DNA of 64,000 nucleotides, taken from assembly GCF_014384795.1 (NCBI RefSeq), contig NZ_JACRSR010000001.1, positions 682,001-746,000 of the forward strand, given 5' to 3'. Positions 29,369 to 38,400 of the stretch are shown here, one piece after another; position 1 is the first letter of the stretch; the number at the start of each line of letters is the position of its first letter. Below the pieces are notes generated by a model. That model saw only the letters and a list, made by a program, of their open reading frames with translations. It was not told where the DNA came from and did no database searches. The position numbers and the translations under genes were made by a program. Origin of the DNA: Gehongia tenuis (GTDB lineage Bacteria > Bacillota > Clostridia > Christensenellales > NSJ-53).

Positions 29369-29385
29369 AGTCAATGAAAGTCAAA
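29369..29385 (+). promoter_or_regulatory. CtsR-like operator at clpB
   Basis: AGTCAAT-GAA-AGTCAAA matches the CtsR direct-repeat consensus RGTCAAA-NAN-RGTCAAA at all but one position. It begins directly after the -10 box, a repressing position. CtsR itself is not encoded in the window. Confidence 0.8.
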
Positions 29386-29420
29386 GTAAGATATTGCTGT
29401 GCAGACAAGGAGATGATTCC

Positions 29421-32000
29421 ATGAATTTTGATAAATTTACCCAAAAGGCTCAACAGGCCGTGGCGGACAGTCAGGAACTGGCGGTGCGGCTGGGGAACCC
29501 TGTTTTGACGCCGGAGCACCTTTTGCTGGCGCTGCTTCAGCAGGAGGACGGCACCGTCCGGCTGGTCCTTTCGGAAATGGATAAAGACGCCGATATGCTG
29601 GCGAAGGACGTGGAGAACGCCCTGGGCCGCCTCACGAAGATCGAGGGCGGGGCGGCCCTGCCCCAGGCGGACCGCAGATTTACCCAGATCCTTCTTGCGG
29701 CGGAGGACAATGCGAAGCGGGTGAAGGATGAATATGTGGGCACGGAGCATTTGTTTGAGGCCATTTTGACGGAGGACAATTCCGATGCCGGGCGTATTTT
29801 GAGGAACCAGGGCATCCACAAGGAAAATATGCTGAAGGCACTGAAGAAGGTTCGCGGCAGCCAAAAGATCACCTCGCCCAACCCCGAAGAGACCTACCAG
29901 GCGTTGAAGCGTTTTGGTCGGGATTTGACGGAGATGGCCAAGGCCGACAAGCTGGACCCGGTGATCGGCAGGGACGGCGAGATCCGGCGCGTGGTGCGCA
30001 TTCTCTCCCGGAGAACCAAAAACAACCCCGTTCTGATCGGGGAGCCGGGCGTGGGCAAGACCGCCGTGGTGGAGGGTCTGGCCCAGCGCATTGTTAAGGG
30101 CGACGTGCCTGAAGGGCTCAAGGACAAGACGGTCTTTGCGCTTGACATGGGCTCGCTCATCGCCGGCGCCAAATACCGGGGTGAATTTGAGGAGCGGCTG
30201 AAAGCCGTGCTGGATGAGATCCAAAAGAGCGAAGGACAGATCATTCTTTTCATCGATGAGATGCACACCATCGTGGGGGCCGGCAAGACGGAGGGTTCCA
30301 TGGATGCGGGCAACATCCTAAAACCCATGCTGGCAAGGGGTGAGCTTCGCTGTATCGGCGCCACCACCCTCGATGAATACCGAAAGTACATCGAAAAGGA
30401 TGCCGCGCTGGAACGCCGTTTTCAGCCGGTGCTGGTGGAGCCGCCCACGGTGGAGGACACCATCTCCATTCTGCGGGGACTGAAGGAGAAGTTTGAAATC
30501 TATCACGGCGTGCGCATCACGGACGGCGCCATCATCGCCTGCGCCACCCTGTCCGACCGCTATATTTCCGACCGGTTCCTGCCGGATAAGGCCATCGACC
30601 TGATGGATGAAGCGGCGGCCATGCTCCGAACTGAGATGGACAGTATGCCCCAGGAATTGGATGAGGTCACCCGAAGACTGATGCAGCTGCAAATCGAGGA
30701 GCAGGCCCTGAAGAAGGAAACGGATGAGGCCAGCAAACGCAGGCTTGCCGATTTGAAGGAGGAAATCGCGGAGGCCCAAAAGCAAAGCGATGACCTTCGG
30801 GCCCAGTGGGAGGCGGAAAAGGTGGCCATCATGGGCTCGAAGGACCTGACCAAAAGGATCGACGAGACCAAGCGCCAGATCGAACAGGCCGAGCGGGACT
30901 ACGATTTGAACCGGCTTGCCGAGCTCAAATACGGCGTGCTTCCTGAGCTGGAAAAGAAACGGGAGGAGTCCCAGCAAAGCAAAAATACGGTCCTTCTCAA
31001 GGAGGAGGTCACCGAGGAGCAGATTGCGGAGATCGTGGCCAAATGGACGGGCATTCCGGTCAGCCGTTTGGTGGAATCGGAGCGGGAGAAGCTTCTGCGT
31101 CTGCCCGCCATCCTGCACAAGCGGGTGATCGGCCAGGACGAGGCGGTGGAGTCCGTTTCCGAGGCGGTGCTCCGCGCCCGTGCGGGGCTTAAGGACATCA
31201 ACCGGCCCATCGGTTCCTTCATGTTCCTCGGGCCCACCGGCGTGGGCAAGACCGAGCTCGCCCGGGCGCTCAGCGTGGCGCTGTTCGACTCGGAGGACGC
31301 CATGATCCGCATCGATATGTCCGAGTACATGGAAAAGCATTCCGTGTCCCGTCTGGTGGGCGCGCCTCCCGGGTACGTGGGCTACGACGAGGGCGGCCAG
31401 CTCACCGAAGCCGTGCGCAGAAAGCCTTATTCGGTCATCCTCTTTGATGAGATCGAGAAGGCCCATCCCGATGTGTTCAACATTCTGCTGCAGGTATTGG
31501 ACGACGGCCGGCTCACCGACAACCAGGGCCGAACGGTGGACTTCAAGAACACCGTGGTGATCATGACCTCCAATCTGGGCAGCGCGACCCTGCTGAAATC
31601 GCTGGAGGACGACGGCTATGTGACGAACGAAGCCAAAAAGGCGGTGCACGAATCCCTGCGCATGTCCTTCCGGCCGGAATTCCTGAACCGAATCGACGAG
31701 ATTCTCATTTTCACGCCTCTGGACGAGGAGCAGATCAAAAAGATCATCGCGAAGACGCTGGACGAGGTGCAGGCGCGGCTGGTGGATCGGGACATTCGGC
31801 TTGATCTTACCGAAGCGGCAAAGGATTACATCCTCAAGGCCTCCTTCGATCCCGCCTTCGGCGCACGGCCCATCAAGCGTTACATTCAGCGGGAGGTGGA
31901 AACGGCGCTGGCCCGGCGCATCGTTGACGGGTCCCTGGCCGATCATGCCAAAGTCACCATCGGCGTGGACGAGGACAAACTGGATTTTCAGATTCAGTAA
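29421..32000 (+). CDS. clpB: ATP-dependent disaggregase ClpB
   Basis: An 859-residue Hsp100 of standard ClpB length. It has the N-terminal Clp repeat domain ([20 protein letters not shown]), AAA-1 with Walker [15 protein letters not shown] and [11 protein letters not shown], and the coiled-coil middle domain (about 410-530). AAA-2 has [16 protein letters not shown] and [17 protein letters not shown], and the C-terminal domain ends near [15 protein letters not shown]. It dissolves protein aggregates with DnaK/DnaJ/GrpE. ATG 29421 has AAGGAG upstream. Its own promoter carries a CtsR-like operator, so it is regulated separately from the HrcA operon. Confidence 0.97.
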   Translation: MNFDKFTQKAQQAVADSQELAVRLGNPVLTPEHLLLALLQQEDGTVRLVLSEMDKDADMLAKDVENALGRLTKIEGGAALPQADRRFTQILLAAEDNAKRVKDEYVGTEHLFEAILTEDNSDAGRILRNQGIHKENMLKALKKVRGSQKITSPNPEETYQALKRFGRDLTEMAKADKLDPVIGRDGEIRRVVRILSRRTKNNPVLIGEPGVGKTAVVEGLAQRIVKGDVPEGLKDKTVFALDMGSLIAGAKYRGEFEERLKAVLDEIQKSEGQIILFIDEMHTIVGAGKTEGSMDAGNILKPMLARGELRCIGATTLDEYRKYIEKDAALERRFQPVLVEPPTVEDTISILRGLKEKFEIYHGVRITDGAIIACATLSDRYISDRFLPDKAIDLMDEAAAMLRTEMDSMPQELDEVTRRLMQLQIEEQALKKETDEASKRRLADLKEEIAEAQKQSDDLRAQWEAEKVAIMGSKDLTKRIDETKRQIEQAERDYDLNRLAELKYGVLPELEKKREESQQSKNTVLLKEEVTEEQIAEIVAKWTGIPVSRLVESEREKLLRLPAILHKRVIGQDEAVESVSEAVLRARAGLKDINRPIGSFMFLGPTGVGKTELARALSVALFDSEDAMIRIDMSEYMEKHSVSRLVGAPPGYVGYDEGGQLTEAVRRKPYSVILFDEIEKAHPDVFNILLQVLDDGRLTDNQGRTVDFKNTVVIMTSNLGSATLLKSLEDDGYVTNEAKKAVHESLRMSFRPEFLNRIDEILIFTPLDEEQIKKIIAKTLDEVQARLVDRDIRLDLTEAAKDYILKASFDPAFGARPIKRYIQREVETALARRIVDGSLADHAKVTIGVDEDKLDFQIQ

Positions 32001-32012
32001 AAGGAAAGATGC

Positions 32013-32041
32013 AAAGGAGCGGAATCTTCCGCTCCTTTTTT
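32013..32041 (+). terminator. Intrinsic terminator of clpB
   Basis: AAAGGAGCGGAA / TTCCGCTCCTTT perfect 12-bp arms and a T run. Confidence 0.93.
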
Positions 32042-32042
32042 A

Positions 32043-32051
32043 TGCTATAAT
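32043..32051 (+). promoter_or_regulatory. Extended -10 promoter of gpsA
   Basis: TG-C-TATAAT immediately after the clpB terminator. The -35 position falls in the terminator stem and has no match, so this is the extended -10 type. Confidence 0.65.
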
Positions 32052-32074
32052 AGGGAGCATTGGAGGGATGAGAT

Positions 32075-33031
32075 TTGAAGATATCGGTGCTGGGCTGCGG
32101 CCGCTGGGGCTCGTTTATCGCGTGGTATCTGAACCGGACCGGGCACGAGGTCACGCTGTACGGCAGACCGGGCTCAAAACGGATGGCAGGGTTTTTGCAG
32201 ACCCGCATGAATGGGCTCGTGACGCTGCCCGGGAGCGTACGGCTGACCTGTGACCTCAAGGAGGCGGCGGAGGCGGAAACCCTGGTGATCTCGGTGGGTT
32301 CCCAGAGTCTCCGGGGACTGATGGGGGAGCTTTGTCAGCTGAAGCTTCCTGCAAAATGCTATGTCTTGTGCATGAAGGGTCTGGAGAACAGCACGGGCGA
32401 GCGCCTCAGCGAGGTGGCCGGTGAGTTTTTGGGCGATAATGATGAGATCGCCGTGTGGCTGGGACCGGGTCACGTGCAGGAATTCACCCGGGGCATCCCC
32501 AACTGCATGGTGATCGACAGCGTTCATCCCGCCACCAAGGAGCGGCTGGTGGGCGAGTTCTCCGGTGAACTCATTCGCTTTTACTTTGGCAACGACCTCA
32601 TCGGCAACGAGGTGGGCGCCGCGGCAAAGAACGTGATCGGCATCGCGGCGGGCATGCTGGACGGTTATCGTCTCTCCTCCCTCAAGGGCGCGCTTATGTC
32701 CCGGGGCACCCGGGAGATCGCAAGGCTCATCAAGGCCATGGGCGGAAACGAGCTGTCCGCTTACGGACTATGCCATCTCGGCGATTATGAAGCCACCGTC
32801 TTTTCGCCCTACAGCCACAACCGCCAGTTCGGTGAATCCTTCGTGAAGGGGGAGCGCTACACCGAGCTTGCCGAGGGTTACTATACGGTGGAGGCGCTGC
32901 TTTTGCTGGAACAGAAGTATGCCGTGGAGCTTCCCATCTGCCGGGCGGTGTACGATGTGCTCTACCGGGGCAGGGATCCTCAAAGGACCTTGGATGGACT
33001 GTTCCTGCGCAGCCTCAAACGGGAATTCTAG
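32075..33031 (+). CDS. gpsA: Glycerol-3-phosphate dehydrogenase [NAD(P)+]
   Basis: A 318-residue GpsA-family enzyme that reduces dihydroxyacetone phosphate to sn-glycerol 3-phosphate for phospholipid synthesis. The nucleotide-binding loop is VLGCGRWGSFIAWYLNRTGH. Catalytic-region motifs are NEVGAAAKNVIGIAAGMLDG and ELSAYGLCHLGDYEATVFSP. The start is TTG 32075, 7-8 bases after GGAGGG. Its last 17 bases overlap the convergent MATE gene. It is the biosynthetic counterpart of the oxidising glp operon at 46-49 kb. Confidence 0.9.
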   Translation: MKISVLGCGRWGSFIAWYLNRTGHEVTLYGRPGSKRMAGFLQTRMNGLVTLPGSVRLTCDLKEAAEAETLVISVGSQSLRGLMGELCQLKLPAKCYVLCMKGLENSTGERLSEVAGEFLGDNDEIAVWLGPGHVQEFTRGIPNCMVIDSVHPATKERLVGEFSGELIRFYFGNDLIGNEVGAAAKNVIGIAAGMLDGYRLSSLKGALMSRGTREIARLIKAMGGNELSAYGLCHLGDYEATVFSPYSHNRQFGESFVKGERYTELAEGYYTVEALLLLEQKYAVELPICRAVYDVLYRGRDPQRTLDGLFLRSLKREF

Positions 33032-34403
33032 AGCGCTCCGCCTCCCTTGAAACGGGAAGATCGTCTGTTGGGATCTCCCGAACCCTTCTTATGCAGCCAA
33101 GAGCCAGCACGGCCATGGCGGCCACCCATGCGGAGGGTTCGGCAAAGAGGATGACGGAGGAACCCCAAAGGCGCACAAAGATAAGCGCCGCCAAGACCCG
33201 CACCAAAAATTCCATGAAGCCGGATAATAACGACGCGCCCGTGCTGCCCAGTCCCTGCAGGGTGCTGCGAAAGACGTAGAGCAGGTACAGGGCCGGAAGC
33301 ATGGCGCTCACGATGGAGAGATACCGGTAGGCCACGGCCAGCACCTCCCCGGCGTGGGGGTTGGAGGCGTCGATGAAAAGGCTCAGGATGAATCTGCCGC
33401 CAAGAAACATGACAAGGGCGATGAGGATGGACAGGGTTACGGCGATGAGCGCCGCCTTCCGCATTCCCAGGCGTATGCGCCTATACCGCCCGGCGCCATA
33501 ATTCTGTGCCATGTACGTGGTGATCGCAAAACCAAGGGAGATGGCGGAGCTGTCGAGGAGGCCGAAGATTTTGTTCGTCGCCGTGAGCCCGGCGATAAAG
33601 ATCAGCCCCTGCTGGTTGATGGCCGATTGAAGGATCATGCCGCCGCCGGCGATGAGGACATGCTGCAGCGCAAGGGGGAAGCCGAGGGCGATGAGGCGTT
33701 TGATGACCGGACCCTCGGGCCGCCAATCCTCCCGGCTGGTTCTCAGCAGCTCGATCCGCTTCAGTACGGCGAAGCAGTAGAAAAAGGCGATCAGCTGGGC
33801 GGCAACCGTGGCCACGGCCGCACCCACCACGCCCCAGTGAAACACCAGCACAAAGAGCAGATCCAGCGCCACATTGGTTACGGCGGCAATGGCCATGGCG
33901 ATGAGGGGCGTTTTGCCATCGCCGAGAGCCCTCAGGATGGACGCGGCCAGGTTATAGGCCATGACTACCAAAATCCCGGAGAACATGGTGGTGAGGTAGT
34001 CGGAGGCCATGGCAAAGATAGGCTCCGGCGTCTCCAGGAGATGGAGCATGGGTTTTGCAATAAGAAGGCACACTCCCGTTAAAAGAAGAGCCAAACCTGC
34101 GCACAAAAGGATGGTCATGGCGAAAGCCTTTTTGACTTTGGGCCCGCTGCCCTCGCCGAAATGCTGGGCGATGAGGATGGCGAAGCCCTGGGTCAGGGCC
34201 TGCATGACCCAAAGGGCCAGCCAATAGGTCCAATCGGTGGCGCCCACGGCGGCCAGAGCCTCCACGCCCACGCCCTGACCCACGATGATCGCGTCCACGA
34301 TCATGTAAAGCTGCTGGCCCAGGTTGGTCAAAATAAGGGGGATGGCGAAGGATAAAAGCAGTTTGGCGGGGCTTCCGACCGTCATGTTTCTGATTCTGCT
34401 CAT
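33015..34403 (-). CDS. MATE-family multidrug efflux transporter (first copy)
   Basis: A 462-residue MATE antiporter with twelve predicted membrane helices, beginning SRIRNMTVGSPAKLLLSFAI. Typical MATE features are LGQQLYMIVDAIIVGQ in the first helices and GLGSTGASLLSGFMEFLVRV in the C-half. It probably exports cationic or other toxic compounds using an Na+ or H+ gradient; the substrate is unknown. ATG at 34403 follows AAAGGAAA on the minus strand. It diverges from an AraC regulator. The closest promoter match is TATACA-N17-TATTAT (34467 to 34439), which is weak. Confidence 0.92.
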   Translation of the reverse strand: MSRIRNMTVGSPAKLLLSFAIPLILTNLGQQLYMIVDAIIVGQGVGVEALAAVGATDWTYWLALWVMQALTQGFAILIAQHFGEGSGPKVKKAFAMTILLCAGLALLLTGVCLLIAKPMLHLLETPEPIFAMASDYLTTMFSGILVVMAYNLAASILRALGDGKTPLIAMAIAAVTNVALDLLFVLVFHWGVVGAAVATVAAQLIAFFYCFAVLKRIELLRTSREDWRPEGPVIKRLIALGFPLALQHVLIAGGGMILQSAINQQGLIFIAGLTATNKIFGLLDSSAISLGFAITTYMAQNYGAGRYRRIRLGMRKAALIAVTLSILIALVMFLGGRFILSLFIDASNPHAGEVLAVAYRYLSIVSAMLPALYLLYVFRSTLQGLGSTGASLLSGFMEFLVRVLAALIFVRLWGSSVILFAEPSAWVAAMAVLALGCIRRVREIPTDDLPVSREAERSRIPV

Positions 34404-34419
34404 GGAATTTCCTTTCACT

Positions 34420-34448
34420 TTGACATTCAAACAATATAATAATAGAAT
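34420..34448 (+). promoter_or_regulatory. Sigma-A promoter of the first AraC gene
   Basis: TTGACA at 34420-34425, 17 bases, TAGAAT at 34443-34448. It lies in the divergent intergenic region and leaves a leader of about 60 bases. Confidence 0.8.
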
Positions 34449-34468
34449 CATTAAAAGCATTTGTATAC

Positions 34469-34491
34469 TGATATCGTCCCGGATGATATCA
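34469..34491 (+). promoter_or_regulatory. Inverted repeat in the MATE/AraC intergenic region
   Basis: TGATATC (34469-34475) and GATATCA (34485-34491) form a perfect 7+7 inverted repeat with a 9-base spacer, between the araC promoter and its start. The left half belongs to a 13-mer also present at the second AraC/MATE locus. It could be an operator for the adjacent regulator. Confidence 0.45.
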
Positions 34492-34515
34492 ATATTGTGC
34501 CAAAGGGGGATGACG

Positions 34516-35418
34516 ATGGGCTGTCGAAGGGTGATTACCGATCAAAACCTGCTGGAAACCATTGAATATGAGAACAACGTGCTGCCCATTTCTTTCTATG
34601 AGGACCATTTTGACGAATATCTGAACGGCGAACTTGGCCACCACTGGCATGATGAATTTGAGTTTGGCCTGGTTTTGAAGGGCGGGCTGGAATACACGCT
34701 CCAGGAGACCCGCATTCTGCGGGCGGGAGACGGGGTGTTCGTCAACTCAAAGGCGCTCCATCGGGCGAGGCAGACGGAAGCTGGCACCATCTTTTTTGCC
34801 TTCGTGTTTCCCCCGAACCTTTTTGCGCTAAAGCCGGTGGAGGCGGTGTATCAAAGAGGCATCCTGCCCATTCTGCACTCCGCCGCGCCCGGACTTTTTC
34901 TGTTTAAGGACAGGAATAGGGACCAGGATCTGCTTTGCTGCCTCAGGGCCTTTCGCGATCTCTCCTTTGGGAACCCGGACTATGAGCTTTCCGTCATGGA
35001 GCTCATCTTTCGGACGATGAGGCAGGTGCTATTTCGCATTTCAGCCATCGCTGAGGCACCCGTCAACAGGATGGAACGCCTGCAGGTGCAAAGAGCGCGA
35101 ATGATGCTTGCTTACATTCACACCCATTACGGCGAAGGGATCACCGTTGACCGCATTGCCGAGGCCGCGAGCATCGGCCGGAGCGAATGCTTCCGCTGTT
35201 TTCAAGGGATTATCGGCAAAACACCCACGGAGTATCTTTGTGAGTACAGGCTTTCCCAGGCCGCCCATCTGCTGACCAGCACGGAGCGCGAGCTTTCCGA
35301 CATCTGTTTTTCCTGCGGCTTCAACAGCGCCAGCTACTTTGGCAAGCTGTTCAAAGAAAAATGCGGCCTGTCTCCCGGACAGTACCGCAAAAACGCCAAA
35401 GCTTTGCAAAGCCATTAA
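34516..35418 (+). CDS. AraC-family transcriptional regulator with cupin sensor (first copy)
   Basis: A 300-residue regulator. The N-terminal cupin has HHWHDEFEFGLVLKGGLEYT and GVFVNSKALHRARQ. The C-terminal AraC double helix-turn-helix has VDRIAEAASIGRSECFRCFQ, ELSDICFSCGFNSASYFGKL and GLSPGQYRKNAK. Such proteins usually sense a sugar or small ligand. The start chosen is ATG 34516, 7 bases after AAAGGGGG; the ATG at 34510 touches the ribosome site. It diverges from the MATE gene and lies directly upstream of the giant glucan synthase, so either may be its target. Confidence 0.9.
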   Translation: MGCRRVITDQNLLETIEYENNVLPISFYEDHFDEYLNGELGHHWHDEFEFGLVLKGGLEYTLQETRILRAGDGVFVNSKALHRARQTEAGTIFFAFVFPPNLFALKPVEAVYQRGILPILHSAAPGLFLFKDRNRDQDLLCCLRAFRDLSFGNPDYELSVMELIFRTMRQVLFRISAIAEAPVNRMERLQVQRARMMLAYIHTHYGEGITVDRIAEAASIGRSECFRCFQGIIGKTPTEYLCEYRLSQAAHLLTSTERELSDICFSCGFNSASYFGKLFKEKCGLSPGQYRKNAKALQSH

Positions 35419-35420
35419 AC

Positions 35421-35449
35421 TTGACACATCCTCCGCCGCCGTCTTTTAT
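35421..35449 (+). promoter_or_regulatory. Sigma-A promoter of the glucan synthase gene
   Basis: TTGACA at 35421-35426, 17 bases, TTTTAT at 35444-35449. It starts 3 bases after the araC stop. Confidence 0.65.
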
Positions 35450-35476
35450 GTATCCCATAGCCTGAAAAAGCGCATA

Positions 35477-38400
35477 ATGAATGAAAAGAAGGTATGGGAG
35501 CGTAGCAAAAATATGTTTCTAATCTATGCTGCTTTGGCCGTAATTCTGGTGGGTGCGGCGGTCTATGGCATTTTAAATTTACGGCGGTCCGGCGAAGGCG
35601 CGGAGCGGCTGTCTCCGGCCGGCCTGGATGGGGAGGAGGGGGCGGCCTGGCTTGCCGGCCAGCCGGAGGTCAAAAATAGAATCTTTTACCGGCGGGATCC
35701 TCTGCATCTCGCCGGCCTTTCCCGTGCCATGCCCGAGCTCTACCGCGAAGCCGCGGGCCGCCTGGGTTCGGATAACGCCGGCGCGCTCAGCTGGTATGTG
35801 GACCACTATCCCTTTCTTCGCCAAACGCTCCTCCGGCTGGAGAAGGCGCTGACCACGAAAAGCGTGGGCGGACTGCCGGCCTTTTCAGCCGGGCCCCTCA
35901 AAAATGTGCCCCGCTGCTATGCCATTGTCCGCACGGCCCTGGAGCTCCATCAGCTGAAGCTTTCAGCCGAGGATCTGGCCGAGGCCGCTCAGACTTATGA
36001 GCGGCATAAGCCGCTCGCCCTCCGGGAGCTGTGGATGCTTCCCGAGATGGCTCAGGCTCTGCTGCTTCAGGCCGCTGTGAGGCTGGCGCAGGAGAGTCTG
36101 GAGGAGGAAAAGAACGGCCAAAAGTGCATGGAGCTGTTTGAAAAAAGTTTGGAGGGCGATGGGGAGCGGGCGCTGAAGGCGCTGCTCGAGCGCTGCGGTC
36201 AACAGAACAAGCTGACGGATGAACTCATCGCGAAGGTGTATGAACGGCTGGTTCAGTACAAAAATCCGAAGCTTTTGAAGCTGCTGGACGGGGCCATCGC
36301 GGACCGGGAGGAGGACCTTGAGCACATCGTGCAGTCCGTTCAGGAGGCCCGGGTGAAAAAGGCCATTCTGATGGCGAACGCGGTCAAGAGTCTTCACCAT
36401 TGGCAGCAGGTGCAGTGGGCCGTCCATTTTGAGGAGATCTCCTCGGTGCACAGGCTGTTCATGGGGGATCCGGCGGGAGTCTATGGCAGGATGAGCTTTG
36501 ACAGCCGCCAGCGGCTTCTTGGCCGTCTGGAGAGCATTGCCGGCAACGACGAGATGGCGGCGGCGGAAGGGGCCCTGGAACTCGCCAAGGCGGGAGAGAC
36601 CCTCCAGCAGCGCCATGTGGGCTACTATCTGATGGTGGAAGAGGGCCTTGAAAAGCTTTATGGGAAGCTGGATAAAGCGGGCAAGGGAAAAAGAAGGCGT
36701 CTTGGCCTTGTCCTCAAACGCGTCCTTTATTTCGTCATGATCTGGGTGCCGAGCCTGGGCTTTTCGGCTCTCGCTGCCGCGGGATGCTGGCCGGCGGCCG
36801 GTTTTTGGGCGGTCGCCGTAGGTCTTTTGGCCATCCTTCCGCTGTCCGACCTGTTTGCCGCCCTTGCCGGCGCGATCATGGGCAAGGCCGTGCGCTCCAC
36901 GGCTCTGCTGAAAATGGATTATACGAAGAATTTCGGGGATTTTACGGCGGTTGTGGCCATCCCCGCTCTCATTCCCAGCGTGGATGCCGCTAAAAAACTT
37001 GTCCAGCAGCTGGAACTCGCCTTTCATGCCAGCCGGGACGAGAACATGCGCTATGTCCTTTTGGGGGATTTTGCCGATGAACCGAAACCTGTGCTGGAGG
37101 GAGACGAGGAGATTCTGGAAGCGGCGAAGGCGGGCATTGCCGCGCTCAACCACCGCTGGGCGAGGGGCGGCGACCAGTTTTTCCTGCTGCACCGGCCAAG
37201 GACGCTTTCCGCCACGCAGAGGCGGTATATGGGCAAAGAGCGGAAACGGGGGGCCCTGGCCAGCCTGAACCGTTTCATTCTGGGGGAAGAGGAGGCCTTT
37301 CTGGCCACCGAAGGCAGCCTCACGCGAATTCGAGGCGCCAAATACGTGATCACTCTGGATGCGGACACCCGCCTCATGAAGGACGAGGCGAAGCGCATGC
37401 TTGCGGCCATGGCTTATCCGCTCAACTGGCCTGTTTTCAATGAGGAGGGCACCCGGGTGGTTCAGGGCTACGGCCTTATGCAGCCTCGGGTGGAGCTTTC
37501 GGTGGCGGAAGCTGACCGGTCCCGATTCGCCTATCTGTTTGGCGGGGATCCCGGCTTTGATCCCTATGCCTTTACCGCCTCCGATGTCTATCAGGATCTA
37601 TTCGGCGAGGGCATCTTCACCGGCAAGGGCGTTTATGATGTGAAGGCCTTCACCACAGTTTTGGAGGGAAGACTGCCCAGGGAGTGGGTGCTGAGCCATG
37701 ATCTTCTTGAAGGCAGCTATGCCCGGTGTGCCCTTCTTGGCGATGTGGCGCTGATGGACGGCTTCCCCAAAAGCTATCTTGCCTATGCCAAAAGAAGCGA
37801 ACGGTGGATCCGGGGCGACTGGCAGCTTCTTCCCTGGCTGACGGGAAGGGTGCGGGATGAGGCCGGCGACAAGAAGAAAAATCCGCTGGGCCGTCTTGCC
37901 CGGTATAAGATGTTCGATAATCTTCGGCGCTCCCTGGTGCCCATTCTTTCTGCGGGGCTCATTGCCATGGGCATCGGATTTGGCCGGCCATTGCTGGCGG
38001 TCCTCGCCCTTTTGCCCATGCTCATCCATCCCCTTCTGGGGCTGGCGCAGGGCCTCTACGATTGGGCGGCGAACCGGGGCGTCCGGCCCGCCGCTGTCGG
38101 CAAAGGCTTTGTGCGCGCCCTTCTTGAGATCATGCTCCTCGGGGACAGCGCCGTGAACAGCCTTCTTGCGATCCTTCGTGCGCTGAAACACATGGCAGGA
38201 AAGCACAAGCTTCTTGAATGGACCCCCGCAGCTCAGGCGGAGCACCATGGCGTGGGCGTGGGCGCTTACGTCCTTGCCATGGCGCCGTCCATGGCGCTGG
38301 GCGCCGGCTTTGCGCTTTGGGGCATTTTCGCGGGCGCCTATTGGGCCGCTGCCGCCCTGGCCTTTACGGCGGCCCCCTTCGTGATGGCGGCTCTTTCGGC

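Noticed and set aside
30318..31946. A 542-codon open frame opposite clpB, with similar ones opposite dnaK (5387-6589), dnaJ (6538-7875) and the glp genes (46336-47949, 47694-49169)
   Set aside because: All mirror strong plus-strand genes, and their composition is rich in His/Leu/Gly from reversed codons with no recognisable domain.
33354..34082. A 242-codon plus-strand frame inside the first MATE gene
   Set aside because: It is antisense to a well-recognised transporter, and its Gly/Asp/His-rich translation is that of a reversed membrane protein.
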